Made by a program: the position numbers and the translations under genes. This document shows positions 1 to 5,863 of a DNA stretch of 20,475 nt, one piece after another. The notes beneath the pieces are model-generated. The model did not search any database and was not told the origin of the DNA. It was given only the letters and a program-made list of their open reading frames with translations. Numbering within the stretch: the stretch's first letter is position 1; every line of letters begins with the position of its first letter. The stretch comes from a virus: the IMG/VR virus record IMGVR_UViG_3300005471_000057, positions 1-20,475 of that record; one strand, given 5' to 3'.

Positions 1-2
1 CC

Positions 3-290
3 GAACTGGCCGCGCCCAAGGGTGGTCGCCCCAAGGGAAACCATTCCAATGGAACAGTTTCTAAGCCTGGCAACAGCGAGACCTACATCCTTCGCCGGTT
101 GAAGCGGGATCGTCCCGACCTCGCCGAGCTGGTCCTTGACGGCAAGGTCACCGCCCGCGCCGCCGGCATCGCGGCCGGATTCATCAAGCCCAACATCAGC
201 GTTCCGCTCGATCCCGAACGACTCGCCCCTATCCTCCGCAAGAAACTCGACCCTGCCGCGCTCGACCGGCTCCGGGAGCTCCTTGGTTGA
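3..290 (+). CDS. small DNA-binding-like phage protein, 5' partial
   Basis: The reading frame is open from base 3, so the true start lies upstream of the window. The visible 95 residues begin with a basic, Gly/Pro-rich stretch (KGGRPKGNHSN) and continue with YILRRLKRDRPDLAELVLDG and an Ala-rich segment ending AAGFIKP. I know this pattern (YxLRRLxRDxPxLAxxVxxG, then an AAxxAGF segment) from small phage and plasmid proteins that sit beside replication or ParB-like genes; their function is not established to my knowledge. The stop TGA overlaps the TTG start of the next gene (TTGA), which suggests translational coupling. A DNA-binding role is inferred only from basic charge and context. Confidence 0.7.
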   Translation, partial: ELAAPKGGRPKGNHSNGTVSKPGNSETYILRRLKRDRPDLAELVLDGKVTARAAGIAAGFIKPNISVPLDPERLAPILRKKLDPAALDRLRELLG

Positions 291-1006
291 ACCATGCCGC
301 CCTCCGCTATGTCGTCGAGGTCAGCCCCTCGACCGGTGCCGCATGGCAGCTGCTCATGGTGATCGCCTACCGCGCCGACAAGACGACCGGCGAGTGCTAC
401 GCGTCCCGCCGCCGTCTCGCCGCTGAGGCCCGCATCTCGACCTCGACGATCCATCAGGCGCTGGAGGAGCTGCTCGCCAGTGGCGAACTGGAGATCCTGG
501 TGACCGGTGCCGGCCGTCGCGCAACCACCTACCGCATCACCCATAGCGGCTCGCTCACCGAGCCAAACCCGAATGGCGTAGTGGCTCGATTTGGAGGCCG
601 TAGTGGCTCGGTCGACCAACCCGTAGTGGCTCGCTCACCGGACGGGTCTATAGAAGGAAGGGAAGAACAAGAAGGGATTGAAGGACGCGCGCGCGACGCC
701 GCTCCGCCTGGCGGCGTCGCCACGCGCTCCAACGGCCAAGTCCCGCCGGACGCCGCCGCCGCCATCGCAGAGCTCAAAGCATCACTACGACGTGTCCCAA
801 GTGTCTCAGTGTCCCAACCGACGTCCGGACCCGTCGCGCGACCGGTGAGCGCCGCCGCAGCAGATGCGCGGCAGGCAGCTCCCGACCCCGCAGCAAAGGC
901 CCCACACCGTCGTGGCACCCGAGGACGCAAAGGCCGACGTGGACGTGAACCACCCGCACGCTGCCACCGGTCCAACACTCCCAACACGGCAAGGAGCCCG
1001 CCGTGA
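287..1006 (+). CDS. winged-helix replication-initiator-like protein
   Basis: 239 residues from TTG at 287, which overlaps the upstream stop; a GGGAG sits about 9 bases ahead. Residues 15-84 read as a winged helix: a helix around AAWQLLMVIAYRAD, then CYASRRRLAAEARISTSTIHQALEELLASGELEI, then a wing with TTYRI. This resembles the N-terminal domain of phage and plasmid replication initiators and of phage GntR-like helix-turn-helix proteins. Residues 86-135 are low complexity and are encoded by DNA repeats that do not share one reading frame (see the repeat entry). The C-terminal 100 residues are Ala/Pro/Arg-rich without a recognisable fold. The domain layout (DNA-binding N-terminus, repeat-coded middle, variable tail) recalls lambda O. 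A plain transcription regulator is the main alternative. Confidence 0.75.
   Translation: MNHAALRYVVEVSPSTGAAWQLLMVIAYRADKTTGECYASRRRLAAEARISTSTIHQALEELLASGELEILVTGAGRRATTYRITHSGSLTEPNPNGVVARFGGRSGSVDQPVVARSPDGSIEGREEQEGIEGRARDAAPPGGVATRSNGQVPPDAAAAIAELKASLRRVPSVSVSQPTSGPVARPVSAAAADARQAAPDPAAKAPHRRGTRGRKGRRGREPPARCHRSNTPNTARSPP
542..633 (+). repeat. four iteron-like 12-bp repeats (CGTAGTGGCTCG)
   Basis: Three exact copies of CGTAGTGGCTCG occupy 577-588, 599-610 and 622-633. A fourth, CATAGCGGCTCG, is at 542-553. Copies one and four are both followed by CTCACCG, giving 19 bp with two mismatches. Start-to-start spacing is 35, 22 and 23 bp. The copies fall in two different codon phases of the surrounding gene (read as HSGS or RSGS in one phase and VVAR in the other), so the conservation is in the DNA and not in the protein. 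This fits iterons bound by the protein that the same gene encodes. Confidence 0.7.
647..684 (+). other. AT-rich polypurine stretch, candidate duplex-unwinding element
   Basis: By my count 22 of 38 bases are A or T, in a region that is otherwise about one third A/T. Almost every base on the + strand is a purine. The stretch starts 13 bases after the last iteron-like repeat and is followed by an alternating CG run (acgcgcgcgcg). Lambda ori has the same order of iterons followed by an asymmetric A-rich segment. Function as an unwinding site is inference. Confidence 0.5.
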
Positions 1007-1176
1007 CCGTCGGCGAACTGCTCGACATCCTGCTGGACCCGGACGACCTCATCCCGCGGACACTGCCAGTCCGGATCGGCATGCTCGGCCACGACCTGAC
1101 GTGGGAGATCGAAGGTGCCCACGGCGCGCTCGCCGGCCCAAACCCAGAGATCGTGCTGGAGATCGAGGACCCGTGA
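1003..1176 (+). CDS. small hypothetical protein (57 aa)
   Basis: A GTG start at 1003 overlaps the previous stop as GTGA and has AAGGAG at 991-996, six bases upstream. The product begins VTVGELLDILLDPDDLIP and is acidic. It resembles small phage proteins of the form 'ELLxxLxxLDPDxPV' placed among early genes, but I cannot name a function. The combination of overlap, spacing and Shine-Dalgarno site makes it a credible gene despite its length. Confidence 0.65.
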   Translation: MTVGELLDILLDPDDLIPRTLPVRIGMLGHDLTWEIEGAHGALAGPNPEIVLEIEDP

Positions 1177-1200
1177 CCTTCGTCGTCGCCAAGGTCGACC

Positions 1201-1228
1201 ACCCACCCACCCACCCACCCACCCACCC
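1201..1228 (+). repeat. tetranucleotide repeat (ACCC)x7
   Basis: Seven perfect ACCC units, with a partial unit before them, lie between the stop at 1174-1176 and the AAGGAG site (1233-1238) of the next gene. Because the unit is four bases, slippage would change the spacing and frame of anything read through it. Here it lies in the leader of the next gene and not inside its coding frame. Confidence 0.85.
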
Positions 1229-1243
1229 CACCAAGGAGACCCC

Positions 1244-1627
1244 ATGCATGACCCCCTCGTCGTCGCGTTCACGATCCGCCGACCCTGGCCCAAGCGACGC
1301 CACAACCCCGCCCGATCCCGCTGGTGGCCCCCACTGATCACCGTGTGGCACCGCGAACCCAGCGGCCGCGATGCCGGCACCGTCTGCGGCTGGCGGACCC
1401 ACTGGCGCCACCCACACCACTGGCATCTCCAAGTCCACCCAACCCAGACGCTGAAGCGGTGGCTGTGGTCCCGCTGCGCATGGTGCGGCGGCCGGTTCCG
1501 GTGGGGCACGGCACCATGCAGCCTCGACTGGAACGGTCCCGGGCCACGCTGGTTCCGTGGTGAGCCGATGGTGCTCCACGGCGAATGTGACACCGAACGA
1601 TCGAAGACGAAGAAACCCGTCCCGTGA
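1244..1627 (+). CDS. Trp-rich putative zinc-binding phage protein
   Basis: 127 residues from ATG 1244, chosen because AAGGAG lies five bases upstream at 1233-1238. The product is rich in Trp, His and Arg, and has a CxxC pair at C78/C81 (SRCAWCGG) plus C92 and H112/C115 near the end (LHGEC), consistent with one bound zinc. The sequence pattern (WHxxPSGxDxGTVC, then HHWHLQV, then a CxxC and DWNGPGPRWFRGE) matches a family common in actinobacteriophage genomes that, as far as I recall, has no assigned function. It heads the series of small genes up to 3150. Confidence 0.8.
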   Translation: MHDPLVVAFTIRRPWPKRRHNPARSRWWPPLITVWHREPSGRDAGTVCGWRTHWRHPHHWHLQVHPTQTLKRWLWSRCAWCGGRFRWGTAPCSLDWNGPGPRWFRGEPMVLHGECDTERSKTKKPVP

Positions 1628-1649
1628 CCGTCCCGGAGGACCTGACCCC

Positions 1650-1865
1650 ATGAGCGACCGTGTCACGCTCGACACCGTCTGGCGGCGCATCGACGGTCGG
1701 GAACGTGTCCGGGTGAAACGGATCTGGTTCTGGCCCGACCAGGGCTGGACGGTCCGAGCGCACCCCATCCGTGGCGGCGCGATCCTCATCGCCGACCAGG
1801 ACTGGTTCCTGGAGAACTACGCCAAGGTCGAGCCTTCCCCGTTCGGTCCCGAGGAGACCCCATGA
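1650..1865 (+). CDS. small hypothetical protein (71 aa)
   Basis: Starts at ATG 1650 with GGAGGA at 1635-1640. The same frame is open further upstream, but only this ATG has a Shine-Dalgarno site. The product begins MSDRVTLDTVWRRIDG, has an aromatic-rich core (RIWFWPDQGWTVRA, then DQDWFLENYA), and may be a small beta-barrel; no family is recognised. Its last seven codons (FGPEETP, stop) are encoded by a border sequence that recurs at 2411 and 2629, so the C-terminal tail is probably a by-product of the next gene's ribosome-binding site. Confidence 0.7.
   Translation: MSDRVTLDTVWRRIDGRERVRVKRIWFWPDQGWTVRAHPIRGGAILIADQDWFLENYAKVEPSPFGPEETP
1844..1865 (+). repeat. gene-border repeat, copy 1
   Basis: A 22-bp sequence ending GAGGAGACCCCATGA that includes the Shine-Dalgarno GAGGAG and the overlapping start/stop. 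It is identical over all 22 bases to 2411-2432, and over its first 17 bases to 2629-2645. Confidence 0.85.
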
Positions 1866-2062
1866 GCGAAGCCACAATGGTGACCACCGAGAGCTTCACC
1901 CGCTGTCTTGCGCACTTCAAGCGGGACGGCCTCCGCGTGTGGTGCATGCTCGACGCCGGCCATGACGGGCCGCATCGCGTCTGGCAAGGTGCCCTTGACG
2001 AGGGCGCTTCCGCATGGGCGTTCCAGTGGAACGAGACAGCCACCGAGCGGAGAGCCCGATGA
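1862..2062 (+). CDS. small Cys/His-containing hypothetical protein (66 aa)
   Basis: ATG 1862 overlaps the previous stop as ATGA, with GAGGAG at 1851-1856. The pattern C15-LAHF ... VWCMLDAGHDGPHRV resembles short actinophage proteins with a 'C(x)nC-L-xAGHxGPH' signature, which could bind one zinc through Cys/His. The remainder is short and Trp-containing. No function is assigned. The stop overlaps the next ATG. Confidence 0.7.
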   Translation: MSEATMVTTESFTRCLAHFKRDGLRVWCMLDAGHDGPHRVWQGALDEGASAWAFQWNETATERRAR

Positions 2063-2259
2063 GCCAGCCGTGCCCCCACTGCGGCAAGCCCACCACCCCC
2101 GACCCCGTCGAGGTCGTCCGCCAGGCACTCCAGCATCGTCGTGGCCTCGGCTGGTCCGACGAACGCATCGACCGCACGGCCCGGCTGGCGGTCAACGCGC
2201 TCCGGCTGGCGGGGATCCTGACGGACATGCCACCCGACCCCGGCAAGGAGACCAGTTGA
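2059..2259 (+). CDS. small zinc-ribbon-like protein (66 aa)
   Basis: Starts at ATG 2059 (ATGA overlap with the previous stop; GGAGAG a few bases upstream). The N-terminus reads MSQPCPHCGKPTTPD, one CxxC knuckle, followed by a mostly helical stretch (EVVRQALQHRRGLGWSDERIDRTARLAVNALRLAGIL). The frame stays open 45 bases upstream, but those codons lie inside the previous gene. With a single CxxC, zinc binding would need other ligands or dimerisation. Function unknown. Confidence 0.7.
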   Translation: MSQPCPHCGKPTTPDPVEVVRQALQHRRGLGWSDERIDRTARLAVNALRLAGILTDMPPDPGKETS

Positions 2260-2432
2260 GCGACTTCACCTGCGCGGAGTGCGGCGAAACCTTCCGAGAT
2301 GGTGCCTACACCATCATCAGCAACGAAGGCTCCGACACCATCTGCAGCGACTGCCACCAGCAGCTCACCGAGTGGACCCAGACCGCCAATGACGCTATCC
2401 GCAAAGCGCTCGGTCCCGAGGAGACCCCATGA
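2256..2432 (+). CDS. small two-knuckle zinc-ribbon protein (58 aa)
   Basis: A TTG start at 2256 overlaps the previous stop (TTGA), with AAGGAG at 2245-2250, five bases away. The product has two CxxC knuckles (TCAECGETF and ICSDCHQQL) about 24 residues apart, the layout of a compact zinc ribbon. It ends in the border-encoded tail LGPEETP. Such small zinc ribbons are frequent in actinophage early regions; a specific role cannot be given. Confidence 0.75.
   Translation: MSDFTCAECGETFRDGAYTIISNEGSDTICSDCHQQLTEWTQTANDAIRKALGPEETP
2411..2432 (+). repeat. gene-border repeat, copy 2
   Basis: Identical over 22 bp to 1844-1865. It again spans the Shine-Dalgarno site and the ATGA overlap. Confidence 0.85.
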
Positions 2433-2650
2433 TCCGCGAACTCGACCGCGCCGATTGGGTCGCCTGGGACGCCGAAGACCCCAGCGAGCGGGTCACCAGA
2501 GCCCTGTGGGCGCACAACCGTCCTTGGCCGAATGTTCGCTGGAACATCGTGATCACCGCTGCTGAAATGGCCGGTTATCCACCACGTCCCCCAGGGCCTC
2601 TACCAGCGTTTGCTACCGCGTCCCCGTCCGGTCCCGAGGAGACCCGTTGA
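2429..2650 (+). CDS. small hypothetical protein (73 aa)
   Basis: ATG 2429 with GAGGAG at 2418-2423 and an ATGA overlap with the previous stop. The product is acidic and Trp-rich (MIRELDRADWVAWDAEDPSE, then ALWAHNRPWPNVRWN), has a Pro-rich C-terminal half, and ends with the border-encoded GPEETR. No domain is recognised. Its stop overlaps the TTG of the next gene. Confidence 0.65.
   Translation: MIRELDRADWVAWDAEDPSERVTRALWAHNRPWPNVRWNIVITAAEMAGYPPRPPGPLPAFATASPSGPEETR
2629..2645 (+). repeat. gene-border repeat, copy 3
   Basis: Seventeen bases identical to the start of the copies at 1844 and 2411, followed by GTTGA in place of CCATGA, so the downstream gene starts with TTG. Confidence 0.8.
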
Positions 2651-3150
2651 GCTTGCCGCCCGGCTACCGCCCCCCGACCGACCCAGGCCGGGACACCCGC
2701 CTATGCGCCCGCTGCGGCGACCCCATCCGACGGCTCGCCGAATCCACCAGCCGCGCACTCGGCCTGGACACCGCATGGCTCGACTCTCTAGAAGCCGTCG
2801 ACCTCGAGGCGCTCGAACAGCTGACCGGCTATCTGCATCAGCTCGCCACACTCTGGTACTGGACGCAGTGGGCATTGGATGGTGGTGCCCGCAACAACGG
2901 GATTGACGAGATCCGCACCCATCAGCGTGGCGGTGACCCGACCGGCGACCGGATCGGCCCTGCAGGCACCATCGCCGATGATGCTGCGGTTCAGCTCCGC
3001 CAACGCTGCAGCACCGAAGCGAAACGACTCCGGGATGCCACCCTGAACCTGCAGCGGTATCTCTCCAACTGCGATCTGGTTGACAGCCCGAACCTAGAGC
3101 GGGAGCGGCGCCGCCACCTCCGAGATGAACACGGAAGGCTGGTGCCCTGA
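2647..3150 (+). CDS. hypothetical protein with N-terminal CxxC motif
   Basis: 167 residues from TTG 2647, with GAGGAG at 2636-2641. The N-terminus has LCARCGDPIRR (C20, C23). The rest is predicted mainly helical and charged (DTAWLDSLEAVDLEALEQLTGYLHQLATLWYW, later AVQLRQRCSTEAKRLRDATLNLQRYL), possibly forming a helical hairpin. No catalytic motif is visible. It is the last gene of the closely overlapping series and ends just before a 33-codon frame. Confidence 0.7.
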   Translation: MSLPPGYRPPTDPGRDTRLCARCGDPIRRLAESTSRALGLDTAWLDSLEAVDLEALEQLTGYLHQLATLWYWTQWALDGGARNNGIDEIRTHQRGGDPTGDRIGPAGTIADDAAVQLRQRCSTEAKRLRDATLNLQRYLSNCDLVDSPNLERERRRHLRDEHGRLVP

Positions 3151-3252
3151 ATGTCCAGGTCGCTACAGGCACCGTTTGGGATCAGTGCAGGTCAGATACT
3201 TGCGGCTCTTGACAGCGCAGTAGATACTGCGGGTGGTCAGGTGCGGCCATGA
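3151..3252 (+). CDS. possible 33-residue protein filling the gap before the HNH gene
   Basis: ATG 3151 directly follows the previous stop, and the frame's TGA overlaps the ATG of the HNH gene (ATGA). The predicted peptide starts MSRSLQAPFGISAGQILAAL and ends GGQVRP. The exact fit to both neighbours argues for a real gene. The Shine-Dalgarno site is weak (GGAAGG about 14 bases upstream), and the same stretch contains a palindrome, so a regulatory intergenic region is the alternative. Confidence 0.45.
   Translation: MSRSLQAPFGISAGQILAALDSAVDTAGGQVRP
3216..3231. promoter_or_regulatory. 16-bp palindrome, possible operator
   Basis: CGCAGTA-GA-TACTGCG is a perfect inverted repeat with 7-bp arms. 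It lies just after a TTGACA hexamer (3209-3214) and 18 bases before the HNH start. No matching -10 hexamer is found at 16-18 bp, so it is listed only as a possible protein-binding site. Confidence 0.3.
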
Positions 3253-3563
3253 GCCAGTGGACCTATGACTCCCGCCGCTACCGCAAAGCCCTCGCTGAAG
3301 TCCAGGCCACCGGCCCCACATGCTGGCTCTGTGGTCATGCTGGCAGCGACAGCCTCGACCACGTCATCCCTGCCAGTCTGTTCCCCGAACTAGCCGGCGA
3401 CCCGTCGAATTGGCGACCCGTCCACGGGGTGAACGGCTGCTCGCGGTGCCCCCCCAACAGTTCAGGGGACAAGCGGCGCAACGGCCAGCCACGACGCTGC
3501 AACCAGCAGCGCGGCAATAGGCTGTCGATGCCAGAGACAAGCCGCAGGTCACGAGTGTGGTGA
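3249..3563 (+). CDS. HNH endonuclease, packaging-module type
   Basis: 104 residues from ATG 3249. It carries the HNH signature: CWLCG (zinc Cys pair), SLDHVIP (the His-bearing strand), DPSNWRPVHGVNGC (the Asn) and a second Cys pair CSRCP/RRCNQQRGNR. HNH nucleases directly upstream of terminase genes are common in cos phages, and some are required together with the terminase for end cleavage. Position and size fit that role here. An independent homing nuclease is the alternative, but the gene is co-oriented and tightly coupled to its neighbours. Confidence 0.85.
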   Translation: MSQWTYDSRRYRKALAEVQATGPTCWLCGHAGSDSLDHVIPASLFPELAGDPSNWRPVHGVNGCSRCPPNSSGDKRRNGQPRRCNQQRGNRLSMPETSRRSRVW

Positions 3564-3565
3564 AC

Positions 3566-3709
3566 ATGATCGACCCTGAGCCCGAGATGCCCGACGGTGA
3601 GGTCGAGAACGTGTCCCCTCATCGCGGTCCTGACTGGTTCCTGATCTGCGCATTTGCCCTCGCCGCGATCGGCGGCACCATCGCCGCCTTCCTGGCCGGA
3701 CATGGCTAA
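3566..3709 (+). CDS. small single-pass membrane peptide (47 aa)
   Basis: Starting from ATG 3566, the product has an acidic N-terminal half (MIDPEPEMPDGEVENV) followed by one hydrophobic segment WFLICAFALAAIGGTIAAFL (residues 24-43) and a short tail, so it would be a single-pass inner-membrane protein. In-frame GTG codons at 3557 and 3560 are alternative starts; 3560 would give a GTGA overlap with the HNH stop. No strong Shine-Dalgarno site. Function unknown. Confidence 0.6.
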   Translation: MIDPEPEMPDGEVENVSPHRGPDWFLICAFALAAIGGTIAAFLAGHG

Positions 3710-3805
3710 GAGGGGGGAGGTCGGACGATCTGGCCGAATCGCGCCCCTCGCCCCCGCGCCAGTCGGGCGTGCCTCTGCCTAGTGCCTTGAGGGGGAACCC
3801 GCCAG
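3710..3805. other. non-coding gap before the terminase genes
   Basis: Ninety-six bases without a convincing gene. It begins with a G-run (aggggggagg, 3711-3720), contains C-rich runs, and ends with GAGGGGG, the likely ribosome-binding site of the small terminase gene. Its place before the terminase makes it a reasonable place to look for a cos or pac site, but I see no diagnostic sequence. Confidence 0.4.
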
Positions 3806-4072
3806 ATGACCACGCGTCGTGGCCCAGTTGAGCGGAAGGCCCGCAGCGATGTGCGGAAGCTCGGCGCGCTGACCGGTGTGCAGGCATCGCTGGCCGAGAC
3901 GGCGTTCACGTTGGCGCGGATGCTGGATGATGGCGCCGGGCTCGCGACGGCGGCGGTCGCCCGGGAGTTGCGGGCGCACATGACCGAGCTGGCGAGGCAG
4001 AAGCCCGCGAAGCCGCAGGAGGACAGTCTTGCCCAGCGTCGCGCTCGCCGAGCCGCAGCGGCTGGAGGGTAG
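3806..4072 (+). CDS. phage terminase small subunit
   Basis: 88 residues. The pattern VRKLGALTGVQASLAETAFTLARMLD followed by GAGLATAAVARELRAHMTEL matches the short actinophage terminase small subunit type, which recognises phage DNA and hands it to the large subunit. The C-terminus is very basic (QRRARRAAAAGG). It overlaps the large-subunit gene by 44 bp in a different frame. ATG 3806 follows GAGGGGG at a suitable distance. Assignment rests on the pattern plus its position before the large subunit. Confidence 0.8.
   Translation: MTTRRGPVERKARSDVRKLGALTGVQASLAETAFTLARMLDDGAGLATAAVARELRAHMTELARQKPAKPQEDSLAQRRARRAAAAGG
4017..4022 (+). promoter_or_regulatory. Shine-Dalgarno site fixing the TTG start of the large terminase
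   Basis: AGGAGG lies six bases before TTG 4029 and inside the small-subunit gene. It decides in favour of the TTG start and explains the 44-bp overlap. Confidence 0.75.
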
Positions 4073-5516
4073 CCGCCAGCCCCGGATCCTGTGGGAACCG
4101 CCGTTCGACCCGAGCGATCTTGGCGCCGAGGCGGTCGGGCTGGCCGCCGACGTGGGTCTGGTCCTGGATCCGTGGGAGGCTGACTTCCTGGCGGGGAGTC
4201 TCCGTGAGCGGGCGGGCCGGTGGGCGGCGTTCGAGGTTGCCGGGATGGTGAGCCGGCAGAACGGGAAGGGCGCGATCCTTGAGGCGCGGGAGATCGCCGG
4301 CCTGTTCCTCCTGGACGAGCAGCTGATCCTCCACTCGGCGCATGAGTACAAGACGGCCGCTGAGGGGTTCCGGCGGCTCCTCGGGCTGGTCGAGAACTGC
4401 GACATGCTCCGCCGGCGGGTCCGGCAGGTCCGCACCAGCCATGGTGAGGAGGGTCTGGAGCTCCTGAATGGGGCGCGGTTGCGGTTCATCGCCCGGTCGA
4501 CAGGGTCTGGGCGTGGGTTCACCGGTGACTGTGTGATCCTGGATGAGGCGCAGAACCTCCCGGACGCGGCGGTGGATGCGCTGATGCCGACCATGTCGGC
4601 CAGGCCGAATCCGCAGTTGTGGTACACGTTCACCGCGCCGGACAAGGACCTAGCACCCTGCGGTCACATCGCGCGGGTGCGGCGCCGCGCGGTCAAGGGT
4701 GGCGACCGGGGCCTGTACTACGCGGAGTGGTCGATCAACCCGCATGTGGTTGAGTGTTCGCTGGCCTGCACGGAGCATGACGACCCGGCTGATCCGCGGT
4801 CGTGGGCGCGGGCGAATCCGGGGTTGAACATTCGGATCAGTGAGACGCATGTTGGCCGTGAGATGGCGTCGATGTCGGCCAGCGGGTTCGCGCGGGAACG
4901 GCTCGGAGTGGGGAACTGGCCGGTGGAGGCCGGGGCTGGCTGGCAGGTCATCGCCGAGGAGCAGTGGACGGCCCGTGAGGATCGGCTGTCGCAGGTGCTG
5001 GATCCGGTGGCGGTGGCGATGGATGCGACCCCGTTCCGGGAGTGGGGGTCGATCGCGGTCGCCGGGCGTCGCGCGGACGGGCTGCTGCATGTTGAGGTGG
5101 TCGAGCATCGGCCGCGGACGTCGTGGATGGTCCCGTGGCTGCTGGACCGGATCGAGCAGTTGAAGCCGTGCGCGGTCGTCATCGACGGTGCCAGCGAGGC
5201 CGGGTCACTGATCGCGCCACTTGAGGCCGCCAACATTGAGGTGGTCAAGCCGACGTTCCGGGAGATGGCGCAGGCGTGCGGGCAGCTGGTGGAGGCGGTC
5301 ACCGACTCGGGGACGCTGCGGCACCTTGGCCAGGTCGAGCTTGCGGTGGCGCTGGCCGGCGCGCAGAAACGGCCGCTGGGGGATTCGTGGGCATGGTCCC
5401 GACGGGACTCAAGCGTGGACATCTCGCCGCTGGTCGCCTCGACGCTGGCGCTCTGGGGGCACGCGACACGGGCGCACATCAAGCCCGAAACGCTGCCACC
5501 GCCTGACATTTTCTGA
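4029..5516 (+). CDS. phage terminase large subunit
   Basis: 495 residues, TTG start. The N-terminal ATPase has a Walker-A-like loop SRQNGKG (75-81), preceded by the adenine-binding region WAAFEVAGMV, and a Walker B VILDEAQ (169-175) with catalytic Glu; LWYTFTAP (198-204) is the coupling motif. The C-terminal nuclease shows three acidic sites typical of the RNase H fold: VAMDATP (D332), AVVIDGAS (D386) and SSVDISPLV (D464). The protein powers DNA packaging into the procapsid and cuts concatemers. Length and layout are those of a complete large terminase of the HK97-like actinophage group. Confidence 0.95.
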   Translation: MPSVALAEPQRLEGSRQPRILWEPPFDPSDLGAEAVGLAADVGLVLDPWEADFLAGSLRERAGRWAAFEVAGMVSRQNGKGAILEAREIAGLFLLDEQLILHSAHEYKTAAEGFRRLLGLVENCDMLRRRVRQVRTSHGEEGLELLNGARLRFIARSTGSGRGFTGDCVILDEAQNLPDAAVDALMPTMSARPNPQLWYTFTAPDKDLAPCGHIARVRRRAVKGGDRGLYYAEWSINPHVVECSLACTEHDDPADPRSWARANPGLNIRISETHVGREMASMSASGFARERLGVGNWPVEAGAGWQVIAEEQWTAREDRLSQVLDPVAVAMDATPFREWGSIAVAGRRADGLLHVEVVEHRPRTSWMVPWLLDRIEQLKPCAVVIDGASEAGSLIAPLEAANIEVVKPTFREMAQACGQLVEAVTDSGTLRHLGQVELAVALAGAQKRPLGDSWAWSRRDSSVDISPLVASTLALWGHATRAHIKPETLPPPDIF

Positions 5517-5530
5517 CCGAAAGGTCCGCA

Positions 5531-5863
5531 ATGCCCCGCAGAATCGTGGCAATCGCTGCTGCCGTGGCCGGAATCTTCATGCTCGTCGGATTGGGCTGGG
5601 CGCTGCTCACCCTGGCCCTGCTGGTGGAGATCGGGTGGCCTCAGGAGCATGCCGCATGGTTGGAGCCTGTCCGCCAGCGTGTGCTGGGCGTGTGGCCGAA
5701 GGTCCGCGCGATGCCGCAGCAACTGACCGGCGCGAGCGCGGTCGTTGTGGGGGTGGTGTTCCTGCCGACCGGGGCGGGCCTGGCGTTGGGCGTGTGGGCG
5801 GCGCTGCTGGTCCTCGGCGGCCTACTGCTCTGCCTTGGCCTGCTGCTTGATCGGACGGCGTGA
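5531..5863 (+). CDS. small membrane protein between terminase and portal
   Basis: 110 residues with hydrophobic segments at about 6-33 (VAIAAAVAGIFMLVGLGWAL and following) and 70-106 (AVVVGVVFLPTGAG ... AALLVLGGLLLCLGLLL), so two to four membrane spans with a Trp/Pro-containing soluble loop between them. AAAGG lies upstream of ATG 5531. Small membrane proteins are often found between terminase and portal genes in actinophages; their role is unknown to me. Its stop shares a base with the portal ATG. Confidence 0.75.
   Translation: MPRRIVAIAAAVAGIFMLVGLGWALLTLALLVEIGWPQEHAAWLEPVRQRVLGVWPKVRAMPQQLTGASAVVVGVVFLPTGAGLALGVWAALLVLGGLLLCLGLLLDRTA

Noticed and set aside
864-1337. Plus-strand frame of 157 codons crossing the ACCC repeat
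   Set aside because: Low-complexity Pro/His/Arg product overlapping two better-supported genes in other frames, without its own ribosome site.
529-1593. Long minus-strand open frame (354 codons) across the initiator and small genes
   Set aside because: Product is Arg/Gly/Trp-rich low complexity with a GGWVGGWVGG run from the ACCC repeat; it lies antisense to genes with good ribosome sites.
3209-3236. TTGACA at 3209 as a sigma-70-type promoter
   Set aside because: No -10-like hexamer at 16-18 bp downstream (the bases there are G-rich); only TAGATA at a 6-bp distance.
3710-3805. cos site before the terminase genes
   Set aside because: Plausible location but no recognisable overhang symmetry or terminase-binding repeats in the sequence.
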